A stretch of DNA of 34,304 nucleotides from an uncultured Roseburia sp. (GTDB lineage: Bacteria > Bacillota_A > Clostridia > Lachnospirales > Lachnospiraceae): positions 1 to 34,304 of the forward strand of contig CAAEAE010000187.1 in assembly GCA_900753715.1 (NCBI GenBank). The letters are read 5' to 3'. Shown one piece after another: positions 14,066-22,751 of this stretch; within the stretch, counting starts at the first letter, position 1; each line of letters starts with the position of its first letter. The position numbers and the translations under genes were made by a program. Below the pieces are notes generated by a model that had not been told where the DNA came from, did no database searches, and worked only from the letters and a program-made list of their open reading frames with translations.

Positions 14066-15751
14066 ATGACAGATAGAAAAAGACGGCTTGCCTGCGCAAA
14101 TGGAACCGAGACGGCAGACCTTGTATTAAAAAACGGAAATGTGCTCAATGTATTTACCGAAGAAGTGTTAAAGGCAGATGTGGCAATCTGCGGTGATACA
14201 ATTGTCGGCGTTGGACACTATGACGGAAAAGAAGAAATCGACTGCACCGGAAAATATCTGGTGCCGGGATTTATTGATGCCCATATGCACATCGAGTCCT
14301 GTATGCTTGCGCCGGGAGAACTGGCAAAGGTGCTTGCGGAAGCAGGAACTACGACAATCGTTGCAGATCCGCATGAGATTGTAAATGTCAGCGGAAGCAA
14401 GGGAATGGATTATTTTTTGCGTGCGACGAATGATATTTTAGTCAATGTATTTTTCATGATTCCGTCCGCAGTGCCGGCAACCGATGTCGAGACAAACGGA
14501 GCAGGACAGTTCCTTGCAGCGGATATGATGAAATATGTTGACAATGCAAGGGTGCTTGGATTAGGAGAAACCATGCGTTTTGAAGAGTGCTGCTCCGGGG
14601 AAAAGCGCATGGCGGATAAGTTAGAATTATTTTCCAAGAAGCACATTGACGGTCATGCACCCGGAATCACCGGAAAGCAGGTGCAGGCGTATCGTCTGGC
14701 AGGCGTGGAGAATGACCACGAGTGCTCTACACCGGAGGAAGTGTTAGACAAACTGCGTGCAGGACTTCATATTTATATCAGAGAGGGAAGCGGCGCAAAG
14801 AATCTCGAGACACTGCTTCATACACTCTTAGAGGCAGAGGTTTCCTTAGACCAGTGTGCATTCTGCACGGATGATAAGCATGTGGAGGAAATCCGCAAGG
14901 AAGGGCACATCAGTACCTGTATCCGTAAGGCGATTGCTATGGGAGTGCCGGTGGCGCGTGCTTATAAGATGGGAAGCTATCAGACGGCACAGTTTTATGG
15001 GTTAAAGAATTACGGTGCCATCGGAGCCGGTTATCGTGCGGATATCGTATTTTTGGATGACCTGACCGGCGTTCATCCGACCGACGTGATGAAGAGCGGC
15101 AGGATTTTGACAAAGGCAGATTATGTAAAGGATTACTCGGTTCCGGTGCCGGAAGAACTGCTTCACACCGTCCATACTGAGGGCGTGACCAGGGAACAAC
15201 TTGCGCTTGCCTGTGATGAAAAGACGGATGTAATCCGGATGAACGCACATCAGATTGTGACGACACATCTTGTGGAGGAAGTTCCGACCGAGAACGGTTA
15301 TTTTAAGCCGGATAGTGTATACAACAAAATCTGTGTGGTAGAGCGCCACGGAAAAACCGGAGAAATCGGTGTTGCACCGTTAAAGGGCTTTGGTGTGAAA
15401 GGCGGAGCGGTTGCAACGTCTGTGGCACATGATTCCCACAACCTGATTGTGGCAGGAGACAATGACGAGGATATTCTTCTGGCAATCGAGGCAGTGCAGG
15501 AGGCACAGGGGGGTTATGCAATCGTATCCGGTGGAAAAGTCCTTGATGTGCTTCCGCTTACCATCTGCGGACTGATGAGCGAAGAGACATCCGGCGTTGT
15601 GACTGCAAAGGTGGCAACCATGTTAAAAGAAACAAGAAAACTTGGTATTTCAGCGGATATTGATCCGTTTATTACCCTTTCGTTTATGGCACTTACGGTA
15701 ATACCGGAGATTCGTGTGACAGAGCGCGGGGTATACCTGTTCGGAAATTAA
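14066..15751 (+). CDS. ade: Adenine deaminase
   Basis: 561 residues, the family length. It hydrolyses adenine to hypoxanthine and ammonia for purine salvage. The amidohydrolase metal motif is DAHMHIESCM (His73, His75), followed by GTTTIVADPHEIVNV. The C-terminal portion carries the Ade-specific VKGGAVATSVAHDSHNLIV and the PLTICGLMS region. GGAAGG stands 5-8 bases before ATG 14066. It is 39 bases from the preceding gene and 21 from the next, consistent with one long operon. Confidence 0.95.
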   Translation: MTDRKRRLACANGTETADLVLKNGNVLNVFTEEVLKADVAICGDTIVGVGHYDGKEEIDCTGKYLVPGFIDAHMHIESCMLAPGELAKVLAEAGTTTIVADPHEIVNVSGSKGMDYFLRATNDILVNVFFMIPSAVPATDVETNGAGQFLAADMMKYVDNARVLGLGETMRFEECCSGEKRMADKLELFSKKHIDGHAPGITGKQVQAYRLAGVENDHECSTPEEVLDKLRAGLHIYIREGSGAKNLETLLHTLLEAEVSLDQCAFCTDDKHVEEIRKEGHISTCIRKAIAMGVPVARAYKMGSYQTAQFYGLKNYGAIGAGYRADIVFLDDLTGVHPTDVMKSGRILTKADYVKDYSVPVPEELLHTVHTEGVTREQLALACDEKTDVIRMNAHQIVTTHLVEEVPTENGYFKPDSVYNKICVVERHGKTGEIGVAPLKGFGVKGGAVATSVAHDSHNLIVAGDNDEDILLAIEAVQEAQGGYAIVSGGKVLDVLPLTICGLMSEETSGVVTAKVATMLKETRKLGISADIDPFITLSFMALTVIPEIRVTERGVYLFGN

Positions 15752-15772
15752 GAAATTGGAGATAATTTTAAT

Positions 15773-16672
15773 ATGAATAAAATTCAGATTATCAGTGATG
15801 GTTCCTGTGACCTTACAAAGGAGCTTACGGCTCAAAAAAATATAACTGTTGTTCCGTTTTATGTTTCATTTGACAGCAAAACGTATTTAAAGGAGATGGA
15901 AGAGTTAGAACCACGTCATCTCTATGACCAGATGGTAGAGAATCCGGGTGTATACCCGAAAAGCTCCATGCCGTCTGTGGATGATTATTACCGTGTGTTT
16001 GAACCACTTGCAAAGGAAGGTGCAGCTATCATCTGCATCTGTATTACAACAAAATTCAGCGGCTCCATGCAGTCAGCTGTCACCGCAAGAGATATGCTGC
16101 TGGAAAATTACCCGGACACAAAGATTACGGTCATCGATTCCCAGATTAACACGGTACTGCAGGGACTTTATGTGCTTGAAGCGTGCAGACTGCGGGATTT
16201 AGGCTATGAATATGATGAGATGGTAAAGCGCCTTTTGGCAATCCGGGAGAGCGGACGCATCTTTTTTACCGTTGGAAGTATCGACTACTTAAAGCACGGC
16301 GGACGCATTGGCAGGCTGGCAGGACTTGCAGCAAGTGCTCTGCGGATTAAGCCGCTTATTACTTTAAAAGAAGGCGAGATTTTTAACTCCGGAATCGCAA
16401 GAAGCCGGGAGAAATCCATGAGCAAGATCATTGATATGTTGGAGGAATACATCAAAGAACGTTCCATCAAACCAGGAGAATACAGCTTTGTCATCGGTTA
16501 CGGATATGACTATGAGGAAGCATGCCGTTTCCGGGAAAAATTACAGCCGATTGCAGAGGAAAAACTTGGAATTAAGGAAATCAATCTGTTCCAGATTGGG
16601 GCTACGATTGGGGTGCATACAGGCCCGTACCCGATTGGAGTCGGCATCATCAGGCGTGCAGATCTGGACTAA
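15773..16672 (+). CDS. DegV family fatty-acid-binding protein (first copy)
   Basis: 299 residues. DegV/FakB proteins bind a fatty acid and present it to the kinase FakA for incorporation into phospholipid. The N-terminal IISDGSCDLT and the SMPSVDDYYRVF, SGSMQSAVTARDML and GRIGRL motifs line the lipid pocket in this family, and the C-terminal domain ends IGVHTGPYPIGVGIIRR. GGAGAT precedes ATG 15773. A second, diverged copy lies at 21755. No FakA gene is in the window, so the role as kinase partner is inferred from the family. Confidence 0.93.
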   Translation: MNKIQIISDGSCDLTKELTAQKNITVVPFYVSFDSKTYLKEMEELEPRHLYDQMVENPGVYPKSSMPSVDDYYRVFEPLAKEGAAIICICITTKFSGSMQSAVTARDMLLENYPDTKITVIDSQINTVLQGLYVLEACRLRDLGYEYDEMVKRLLAIRESGRIFFTVGSIDYLKHGGRIGRLAGLAASALRIKPLITLKEGEIFNSGIARSREKSMSKIIDMLEEYIKERSIKPGEYSFVIGYGYDYEEACRFREKLQPIAEEKLGIKEINLFQIGATIGVHTGPYPIGVGIIRRADLD

Positions 16673-16686
16673 AAAGAGGAATACAT

Positions 16687-17385
16687 ATGGAGATTAAACG
16701 GATTGGAGAAAATAAAATCCGATGCGCACTCAGCGAGAGCGAGATTGAGCAGCTCGGATTTGATATTGATGAAATTATCGGGGACAGTGAGACGACCCAG
16801 CGCTTTATCCAGAGCGTGTTAGATGCGATGGAAGAGCAGGAGAACATTCATCTGGAACATATTTCACCGATGGTGCGCGCAGAACTGCTTCCCGACCACA
16901 GCATGGCAATTACATTCGGTGGCGATTCCGATATGGGAATCCAGGATCTTGTTGACACTGTCAGCAATCTGATGAGCAGGATTGCGCCGGAGCGTCTTGA
17001 GGAATTCAAACGGCTAAACCAGCCGAAGGAAGAGACGAAAGAGAGCACATCGGAACAAAAGAGCAGGGATGCAGCGGAAGAAGCGCAGAAGGAATCACGC
17101 ATGATATGTGCACTTCGTTTTCCGAATATTGTGGATGCCTCTGAGATGTGCAAAGTCTGTTTTCAGGATAAATTTCCGAAGAGCGCATTGTATAAGCTCG
17201 ACGGGGAATACTATCTGGTTCTCGATTTTACGAAGTTTGAGAAAAACGAGATGCGCCCGTTTGCCTTTGGTGCGATGGAGTATGATGCCGGACATATCTC
17301 GGACGAAAAACAGATTGCATTTATTAAAGAGCAGGGAAGCTATATTGTAAAAAAAGATGCGGTTGAAATGCTGATGCAATTGTAA
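16687..17385 (+). CDS. mecA: Adaptor protein MecA
   Basis: 232 residues, matching MecA length. MecA delivers substrates to the ClpC/ClpP protease. The N-terminal domain begins MEIKRIGENKIRCALSESEI and includes FIQSVLDAM. A charged low-complexity linker (about 110-138, KEETKESTSEQKSRDAAEEA) leads to the C-terminal ClpC-binding-like domain (ICALRFPNIVDASEMC, then YLVLDFTKFE). It starts 14 bases after degV with AGAGGA upstream, so it is the last gene of the long operon. Confidence 0.85.
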   Translation: MEIKRIGENKIRCALSESEIEQLGFDIDEIIGDSETTQRFIQSVLDAMEEQENIHLEHISPMVRAELLPDHSMAITFGGDSDMGIQDLVDTVSNLMSRIAPERLEEFKRLNQPKEETKESTSEQKSRDAAEEAQKESRMICALRFPNIVDASEMCKVCFQDKFPKSALYKLDGEYYLVLDFTKFEKNEMRPFAFGAMEYDAGHISDEKQIAFIKEQGSYIVKKDAVEMLMQL

Positions 17386-17559
17386 ATAATAGATAAATCC
17401 CACGTTGTAAATAGACAAAAGCCTCAAAACAGATATAAATTTTTCGTGAAAATGCCGAAGAGATTCTTATTCCAAAATCTACCAGATATGCTATGATAGA
17501 CGAGGTGTGCAATCAAGATATGGTGGCACACACAATATGCAGAAAGTTGGAGAGAGGTT

Positions 17560-17742
17560 ATGAGCAAGGAGCAGCTTTGGGAACTGGAGGAAACAAAACG
17601 GGGACTATTGGTACAGGCATATCGTATGAAACAGGAACATCCGCATATGTCTCCGGTGGGGCTTGAGTGCGAGATGTACTCTGCAATCATGGCGGAGGTG
17701 AGAGAGCTTACAAGCCGCATCCAAAGAGGAGCAGAAGCTTAA
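17560..17742 (+). CDS. Small conserved-looking protein of unknown function
   Basis: 60 residues, soluble, two helices (SKEQLWELEETKRGLLVQAYRMKQ and GLECEMYSAIMAEVRELTSR). GGAGAGAGG stands immediately upstream of ATG 17560, and a clean terminator follows the stop, so it is probably a real gene. I do not recognise a family. The 175 bases between mecA and this gene hold no clear consensus promoter; GTGTGC/GCACAC arms (about 17505-17533) could form a small leader hairpin. Confidence 0.6.
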   Translation: MSKEQLWELEETKRGLLVQAYRMKQEHPHMSPVGLECEMYSAIMAEVRELTSRIQRGAEA

Positions 17743-17770
17743 TACAACAGATAAATCTTAAGAAATGAGA

Positions 17771-17804
17771 GATGATTGCAAGATTGCAGTCATCTTCTTT
17801 TTTT
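17771..17804 (+). terminator. Intrinsic terminator overlapping the next promoter
   Basis: GATGATTGCA (17771-17780) pairs with TGCAGTCATC (17785-17794), one wobble, with loop AGAT, followed by TTCTTTTTTT. It ends the 60-residue protein's transcript. Its right arm contains the -35 box of the following gene. Confidence 0.85.
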
Positions 17805-17812
17805 GTTATAAT
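17784..17812 (+). promoter_or_regulatory. Promoter of the GH3 gene, embedded in a terminator
   Basis: TTGCAG (17784-17789) with a 17-bp spacer and perfect TATAAT (17807-17812). The -35 lies in the terminator stem and the spacer is its T-run. Confidence 0.8.
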
Positions 17813-17848
17813 GAAAGACAGATGACAAAACAGAGAGGATGACCCTAT

Positions 17849-19171
17849 ATGGATCGTGAAGAACGCAGATTAAGGAGACGCAAGGATACCAGAGACGCTG
17901 TGGTTGTGTTGACAGTATTTGCAATGATTGTCGCGTTGGTTGTGGCAGGTGCGGTATTTGGAATCAGCAAATTGATGTCCGGCAGGAATCACACCCCGGT
18001 AAATGGTAATGCGGGGGCGGATACACAGGCGACAGAGACACAGGAGACTGAGAGTATCCCGCAGACAGAGGAACCGGAAGCGACAGAGGCGCAGACGCAG
18101 ACGGTGGTTGACCCGCTTGTGGAGCAGGCGGCACAGATTGTTTCGGGAATGACCTTAGAGGAAAAGGTTGCACAGATGTTTTTTATTACGCCGGAGGCAC
18201 TGACCGGTTATGGACAGGTAACTGTGGCTGGAGATGCAACAAACGAGGCATACCAGAAGTATCCGGTCGGCGGACTGATTTATAATTCCCAGAACCTTGT
18301 GGATATCGATCAGACGAAGACGATGATGGCAAAGATGCAGCAGTATGCGGACAGCCGGATATCTCTTCCGGTATTTTTAGGTGTCGATGAAGAGGGAGGC
18401 AGTGTGACACGGATTGCGTCCAACGAGGCATATGGGCTTACAAATGTCGATAATATGAGCGATATCGGTGCGACAGGGGATACGCAGAATGCTTATCAGG
18501 CGGGTGTTACGATTGGAACCTACCTGTCAGACCTTGGATTTAACCTTGATTTTGCACCGGTGGCAGATGTACTGACCGTATCGGATTCCGTGATTGGAAA
18601 CCGTTCCTTTGGAACGGACAGTGAGCTTGTGGCTTCCATGGCATTGTCAGAATTACAGGGATTAGAGAGCATGGGAATACAGGGAGTTGTGAAACATTTT
18701 CCGGGACACGGAGGCGTGAGCGGAGATTCACACAGCGGAGCAGTATCGACGGACAAATCATTAGAAGAATTGTTCGCATCTGAACTTGTCCCATTTCAGA
18801 GAGCAATCGACGGGGGAGCAGAGTTTTTAATGGTTGGTCATATTGCAGCACCGAATGTGACAGGGGATGATACACCGGCATCGTTATCAAAAGTCATGAT
18901 TACGGATGTATTGAGAACCCAGATGGGCTATCAGGGAGTTGTCATCACAGATGCCATGAACATGACGGCAATTACAGCAAACCATGCGGCGGATGAAGCG
19001 GCAGTCCTTGCGGTGAATGCCGGAGCGGATATGATTTTAATGCCGGAAGATTTTGGAAAGGCATATAACGGTGTGATAGATGCCGTGAATAACGGAACGA
19101 TTGAAGAGTACCGGATTAATGAGGCGGTTGTGCGTATCGTGAAAGCGAAACTTGCACTGTCCGCCCAATAG
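17849..19171 (+). CDS. Membrane-anchored GH3 beta-N-acetylhexosaminidase (NagZ-like)
   Basis: 440 residues. A basic N-terminus and one membrane helix (about 17-40) are followed by a Thr/Glu/Gln-rich linker (45-88), then a GH3 domain. KHFPGHG (282-288) and the NagZ-type SGDSHSG with the acid/base His295 are present, and the nucleophile Asp368 is in VITDAMNM. NagZ enzymes remove GlcNAc from muropeptides; this anchored form would act outside the membrane on peptidoglycan. The usual extra GH3 C-terminal domain is absent, as in NagZ. AGAGAGGATG precedes ATG 17849. Confidence 0.88.
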   Translation: MDREERRLRRRKDTRDAVVVLTVFAMIVALVVAGAVFGISKLMSGRNHTPVNGNAGADTQATETQETESIPQTEEPEATEAQTQTVVDPLVEQAAQIVSGMTLEEKVAQMFFITPEALTGYGQVTVAGDATNEAYQKYPVGGLIYNSQNLVDIDQTKTMMAKMQQYADSRISLPVFLGVDEEGGSVTRIASNEAYGLTNVDNMSDIGATGDTQNAYQAGVTIGTYLSDLGFNLDFAPVADVLTVSDSVIGNRSFGTDSELVASMALSELQGLESMGIQGVVKHFPGHGGVSGDSHSGAVSTDKSLEELFASELVPFQRAIDGGAEFLMVGHIAAPNVTGDDTPASLSKVMITDVLRTQMGYQGVVITDAMNMTAITANHAADEAAVLAVNAGADMILMPEDFGKAYNGVIDAVNNGTIEEYRINEAVVRIVKAKLALSAQ

Positions 19172-19180
19172 GACAAAGAA

Positions 19181-19217
19181 AAAAGAGCTGTTGCAATATG
19201 CGACAGCTCTTTTTCTT
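19181..19217. terminator. Bidirectional intrinsic terminator (GH3 gene and csp)
   Basis: AAGAGCTGTTGCA (19183-19195) and TGCGACAGCTCTT (19199-19211) form a 13-bp stem with one wobble and a 3-nt loop, with A-run left and T-run right, so it works in both directions. Confidence 0.88.
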
Positions 19218-19307
19218 AATCCATTGTTTTCAATATCTTATTCTAACAAATAAAAAACGAATTCTATTTCAGAAAAAGGTACATGAGAAACTACTGATTA
19301 AAAAGGA

Positions 19308-19508
19308 TTATTTTACTACGGTTACGTTTGTTGCCTGAGGTCCTTTTGCTCCCTCTACAACTTCAAACTCTACTGCAGCACCTTCCTCAAGAGACTTGAA
19401 TCCCTCCATGTTGAGTCCTGAGTAGTGTACGAATACATCGTTGCCTGCTTCGTCAGAGATGAATCCGTATCCCTTCTGGTTGTTGAACCATTTAACTGTA
19501 CCTTTCAT
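19308..19508 (-). CDS. csp: Cold-shock protein (CspA family)
   Basis: 66 residues from the ATG at 19506-19508, chosen because GGAGG lies 7 bases before it and the family begins MKGTVKWFN; the frame also contains an ATG five codons earlier without support. RNP1 KGYGFI and RNP2 VFVHYS, the single-strand nucleic-acid binding motifs, are intact. These proteins act as RNA chaperones. The leader of about 45 nt contains a small hairpin (GTTGCA/TGCAAC, 19537-19553). Confidence 0.96.
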   Translation of the reverse strand: MKGTVKWFNNQKGYGFISDEAGNDVFVHYSGLNMEGFKSLEEGAAVEFEVVEGAKGPQATNVTVVK

Positions 19509-19560
19509 TGAAAGTACCTCCAAAAAAATATTACTGGTTGCAATCTCTGCAACTAGGTCA

Positions 19561-19589
19561 AGAATACCATATCAATATCAAAAAGTAAA
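19561..19589 (-). promoter_or_regulatory. csp promoter
   Basis: On the minus strand TTTACT (19584-19589), a 17-bp spacer and TATTCT (19561-19566). Positions fit a leader that includes the small hairpin. Confidence 0.6.
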
Positions 19590-19634
19590 GCAAAAGTATG
19601 AACTTTTTGTGAAGATTTGTGAATAAAAATTCAA

Positions 19635-20141
19635 TTAAGAAAGTTTTTCATAAACAATTCCATTATTTTTTAGGAACCGTTCTACCAGACGGTCCCATTC
19701 GTGTTCCAGACTTTTGTCCGGACAGAAAATCCGGTAGGAGACGCCGGTTGTAAGCAGCAGTGCATCGTTCTGGAATTTGAGATTCAAAAAGACACCGGAA
19801 ATGTCGGCGGTGGTAAAGCTGCTGTGAATCTGTTCTAAGGTACGCGCAAGGTTTGTTGGGGAAAGTTCAAGAACAAACTTAAAATAGGAAGGAGTGCGTT
19901 TCCCTTTAATCAGGTCAAAGCACTGGGAACGCAACATTCCAAACGGCAGGCAGGAGAAGCCGGTAAGACCTAAGGACTCTGTCTCGTCGGTGGAATAAAA
20001 TTCATGGTCCATGGTTCCGTCGATGGTAAAGGTGACAGCGGTTTTGATGACTGCTTCCTTTAAAAGAAAGTGGTCGAAGGTTTCACTGCACAGCAATTTA
20101 TTCATGAATTCTTTGATTTCGGGAAGATTTAATGCGGTCAT
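19635..20141 (-). CDS. DUF5721-like protein
   Basis: About 168 residues from the ATG at 20139-20141 (AGGA 5 bases upstream); an ATG two codons earlier overlaps the ribosome site. It is a soluble alpha/beta protein beginning MTALNLPEIKEFMNKLL, with no signal peptide. I recall this as a Lachnospiraceae-typical family of unknown function (DUF5721). Function cannot be stated. It has its own promoter (TTGATA and TATTAT spaced 16 upstream on the minus strand) and is read in the same direction as csp. Confidence 0.75.
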   Translation of the reverse strand: MTALNLPEIKEFMNKLLCSETFDHFLLKEAVIKTAVTFTIDGTMDHEFYSTDETESLGLTGFSCLPFGMLRSQCFDLIKGKRTPSYFKFVLELSPTNLARTLEQIHSSFTTADISGVFLNLKFQNDALLLTTGVSYRIFCPDKSLEHEWDRLVERFLKNNGIVYEKLS

Positions 20142-20241
20142 CTGCATCCTCGTTTCTGATTATAATAGACTTTTTATATATTTTATCAAAAATAACTCTT
20201 AAAATCTACAGCGATTTATAGTAATATAGGTAGGAGAGCAA

Positions 20242-20301
20242 ATGTTACAGGTTGCTTTAGAATGGAGATTGGAACATGACAGAAACACAGCATTTATTTA
20301 A
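20242..20301 (+). other. Possible 19-codon leader frame overlapping the aminopeptidase start
   Basis: ATG 20242 has a better ribosome site (TAGGAGAGCAA) than the aminopeptidase itself and runs 19 codons to TAA 20299-20301, past the aminopeptidase ATG at 20276 in another frame. Translating it could modulate the downstream start. It may also be chance. Confidence 0.3.
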
Positions 20302-21565
20302 TTTATTAAAAAAAGGGGTTTCTCCGGTTCATGCGGTAGCAGCCGCAGAGGAACGCCTTGTGGCAGCCGGATTTGAAAATCTTGATTATGGAAAAGACTG
20401 GCAGCTTCTGCCGGGAAAGAAGTATTACTTAAATCACCATGACACCACACTGTTTGCATTTACGATTCCGATGCAGTGGCAGGACAATAATAAGCCTGCA
20501 ATCCGTATCGCAGCCGCACATACCGATTTCCCATGCCTTCGGATTAAGCCGTCCGCAGATATGAAAACGGATGTTTATGCGCAGTTGAATGTGGAGGTAT
20601 ACGGCGGAGCCATTTTAAATACCTGGCTGGACCGCCCGCTTGGAATTGCCGGAAGAGTTGCCGTGCGCAACGATAATCCGTTTGTTCCGCAGATGAAATA
20701 TTTTGTGTCTGAGAAGAACCTTTTGACCATCCCGAATCTTGCCATACACATGAACCGCAAGGTAAACGAGGGAGTTGAGTTAAACAAGCAGATTGATATG
20801 ATTCCGCTGCTTGGTCTGATTCCGGAGGGAGAAGACGGCAAGGATTATTTCTTAAACTACATTGCAAAAGAACTTTCCGTGGCAAAGGAAGATATTCTTG
20901 ATTTTGAACTTACGGTATACTGCAAGGAAGAACCGCAGTTTGTAGGTATCAACGATGAGCTGATTTCAAGTCCGAGACTGGATAATTTAACTTCCTGTTC
21001 CGCACTCCTTTCTGCCGTGACAGAGGCAGAGCGAGAGGACGGAATCAATATGATTGCACTCTTTGACCATGAGGAAATCGGCAGCCGTTCCAAACAGGGT
21101 GCAGCTTCGATTCTGCTTCACGATATGTTAATCCGCATCTTAAGAGAAATCGGAAGAGATGAGATGGCGGAGGCGGACATCTATAACGGAATGTTTTTGT
21201 CCGTGGATGTTGCGCACGGACTTCATCCGAACCAGACCGGAAAGATGGATGTGACCAATAAGCCGGTTCTTGGCAGTGGTTTTTGTATCAAGGAAGCATC
21301 CTCCCAGTCCTATGCGACAGACTGTGAGGCGATTGCCATCATCCAGCAGATTTGTGATGCCGCAAAGATTCCGTACCAGAAATTTGTAAACCGTTCCGAT
21401 ATGCCGGGCGGTGGAACCTTAGGCTCCATTGCATCTGCACTGCTTCCGGTAAAAACGGTTGATGTGGGAATCCCGCTGCTTGCAATGCACTCTGCAAGGG
21501 AATTGATGGGAACAGCTGACCAGCAGGCATTAAAGGACTTAACAAAGGCATTTTTCGAGGCATAG
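20276..21565 (+). CDS. apeB: M18 family aminopeptidase
   Basis: 429 residues, full family length. This dizinc enzyme removes N-terminal residues from peptides in the cytoplasm. Metal ligands and catalytic residues are in AAHTDFP (His82, Asp84), FDHEEIGS (Asp264 region, with Glu266-267) and SVDVAHG, and the typical DVTNKPVLGSG and SDMPGGGTLGSI follow. A GGAG at about 20 bases and a GGAA just before ATG 20276 serve as a weak ribosome site. A terminator closes the unit. Confidence 0.93.
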   Translation: MTETQHLFNLLKKGVSPVHAVAAAEERLVAAGFENLDYGKDWQLLPGKKYYLNHHDTTLFAFTIPMQWQDNNKPAIRIAAAHTDFPCLRIKPSADMKTDVYAQLNVEVYGGAILNTWLDRPLGIAGRVAVRNDNPFVPQMKYFVSEKNLLTIPNLAIHMNRKVNEGVELNKQIDMIPLLGLIPEGEDGKDYFLNYIAKELSVAKEDILDFELTVYCKEEPQFVGINDELISSPRLDNLTSCSALLSAVTEAEREDGINMIALFDHEEIGSRSKQGAASILLHDMLIRILREIGRDEMAEADIYNGMFLSVDVAHGLHPNQTGKMDVTNKPVLGSGFCIKEASSQSYATDCEAIAIIQQICDAAKIPYQKFVNRSDMPGGGTLGSIASALLPVKTVDVGIPLLAMHSARELMGTADQQALKDLTKAFFEA

Positions 21566-21600
21566 ACCGTTGTTTATCAAAATTTCATTCTTTTTTTAGA

Positions 21601-21628
21601 AAAAACCCCTATACAAATAGGGGTTTTT
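21601..21628 (+). terminator. Intrinsic terminator after the M18 gene
   Basis: AAAAACCCCTAT (21601-21612) and ATAGGGGTTTTT (21617-21628) form a perfect stem with loop ACAA and a T-run. Confidence 0.92.
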
Positions 21629-21754
21629 ATGTTAATATCACGTAGTAATGAAAACTACTTGTTCTGGAAAAAGAGAACATATTAAAAGTTTTTGAATAAC
21701 TTGTCAGATAATTTCAAAAAATAGAATCGTTTGATAGATAATGGAGGGTCGCGT

Positions 21755-22600
21755 ATGTATAAGATTGTGATTGACAGCTGCGGTGAGCTGCCGGAAGAAT
21801 TAAAACAGGATGGACATTTTACAACGGTATCGTTAGAACTTGAAGTGGATGGTTACCGCATCCGGGATGATGAGAGCTTCAATCAGCTCGATTTTCTGCG
21901 AAGAGTAAAGGCGAGCCTGAAAGGACCAAAATCCTCCTGTCCGTCACCGGAAGAATACATGAAGGCATACGAGGGAGAGGCGGAACACGTTTATGTGGTA
22001 ACGCTTTCCGGAAAACTCAGCGGTTCTTACAACAGCGCAGTTCTTGGAAAGAATCTCTATGAGGAAGAGCATGAAGGGGAAGCTGCAAAACAGATTTACA
22101 TCTTTAACTCCAAATCTGCCTCCATCGGAGAGACGATTATTGGTATGAAGATTCAGGAATATGAAGAGGCAGGGCTTAGCTTTGAGGAAGTGGTAGAGAA
22201 GACGGAAAACTACATTTCTTCCATGAATACCTTTTTTGTTCTTGAGACACTTGAGACTTTGCGCAAAAATGGCAGACTTTCCAACTTAAAGGCATTTCTT
22301 GCCAATACCTTAAACATTAAGCCGGTTATGGGTTCCACCAAGGAAGGACTCATCTGCCAGCTCGGGCAGGCAAGAGGCATGAAGAAGGCGCTCGACCAGA
22401 TGATTTCCGATATCATTGAGAAGACAAAGGACTGCGAGAACCGTGTTCTGGCAATTTCCCACTGTAACTGCCCGGAGCGTGCGGCACAGGTGAAGGCAAA
22501 GCTTGAGAATCTTGCGAAGTTTAAGAAGATTATTGTGATTAATACAGCAGGTGTCAGCAGCATGTATGCGAATGATGGCGGTGTCATTATCGCAGTGTAA
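21755..22600 (+). CDS. DegV family fatty-acid-binding protein (second copy)
   Basis: 281 residues from ATG 21755, which has GGAGGG 6-7 bases upstream; an ATG eight codons earlier lacks a site. It carries the same layout as the copy at 15773: IVIDSCGELPEE, SSCPSPEEYMKAYEG, the lipid-pocket SGKLSGSYNSA, and NGRLSNLKAFLANTLNIKPV. The C-terminus ends in VSSMYANDGGVIIAV rather than the HTGPxxxGVG form of the first copy, so the two have diverged and may prefer different fatty acids. Confidence 0.93.
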   Translation: MYKIVIDSCGELPEELKQDGHFTTVSLELEVDGYRIRDDESFNQLDFLRRVKASLKGPKSSCPSPEEYMKAYEGEAEHVYVVTLSGKLSGSYNSAVLGKNLYEEEHEGEAAKQIYIFNSKSASIGETIIGMKIQEYEEAGLSFEEVVEKTENYISSMNTFFVLETLETLRKNGRLSNLKAFLANTLNIKPVMGSTKEGLICQLGQARGMKKALDQMISDIIEKTKDCENRVLAISHCNCPERAAQVKAKLENLAKFKKIIVINTAGVSSMYANDGGVIIAV

Positions 22601-22664
22601 GATATCAGTGCGCCGCGGTAATTTTTAAGAAATTCTGAAATTTTTAGCAGGTGCCGTCAAAGTC

Positions 22665-22693
22665 TTGACAACCGGAAATCCGTGTGCAAGAAT
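22665..22693 (+). promoter_or_regulatory. folC promoter
   Basis: A perfect TTGACA (22665-22670) with a 17-bp spacer to a weak -10 AAGAAT (22688-22693). It lies inside the upstream extension of the folC reading frame, which supports starting folC well downstream. Confidence 0.5.
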
Positions 22694-22751
22694 AAGCTAC
22701 TGTAGCAGGAAAGCAGTGTGCTTTTGCAAAATGGAAAGAACGGTGCATGAC

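Noticed and set aside
22621..22751. Riboswitch (cobalamin or tetrahydrofolate type) before folC
   Set aside because: The fragment GGAAATCCGTGTGC and nearby CTACTGT faintly recall a cobalamin box, but the required conserved cores for either class are missing.
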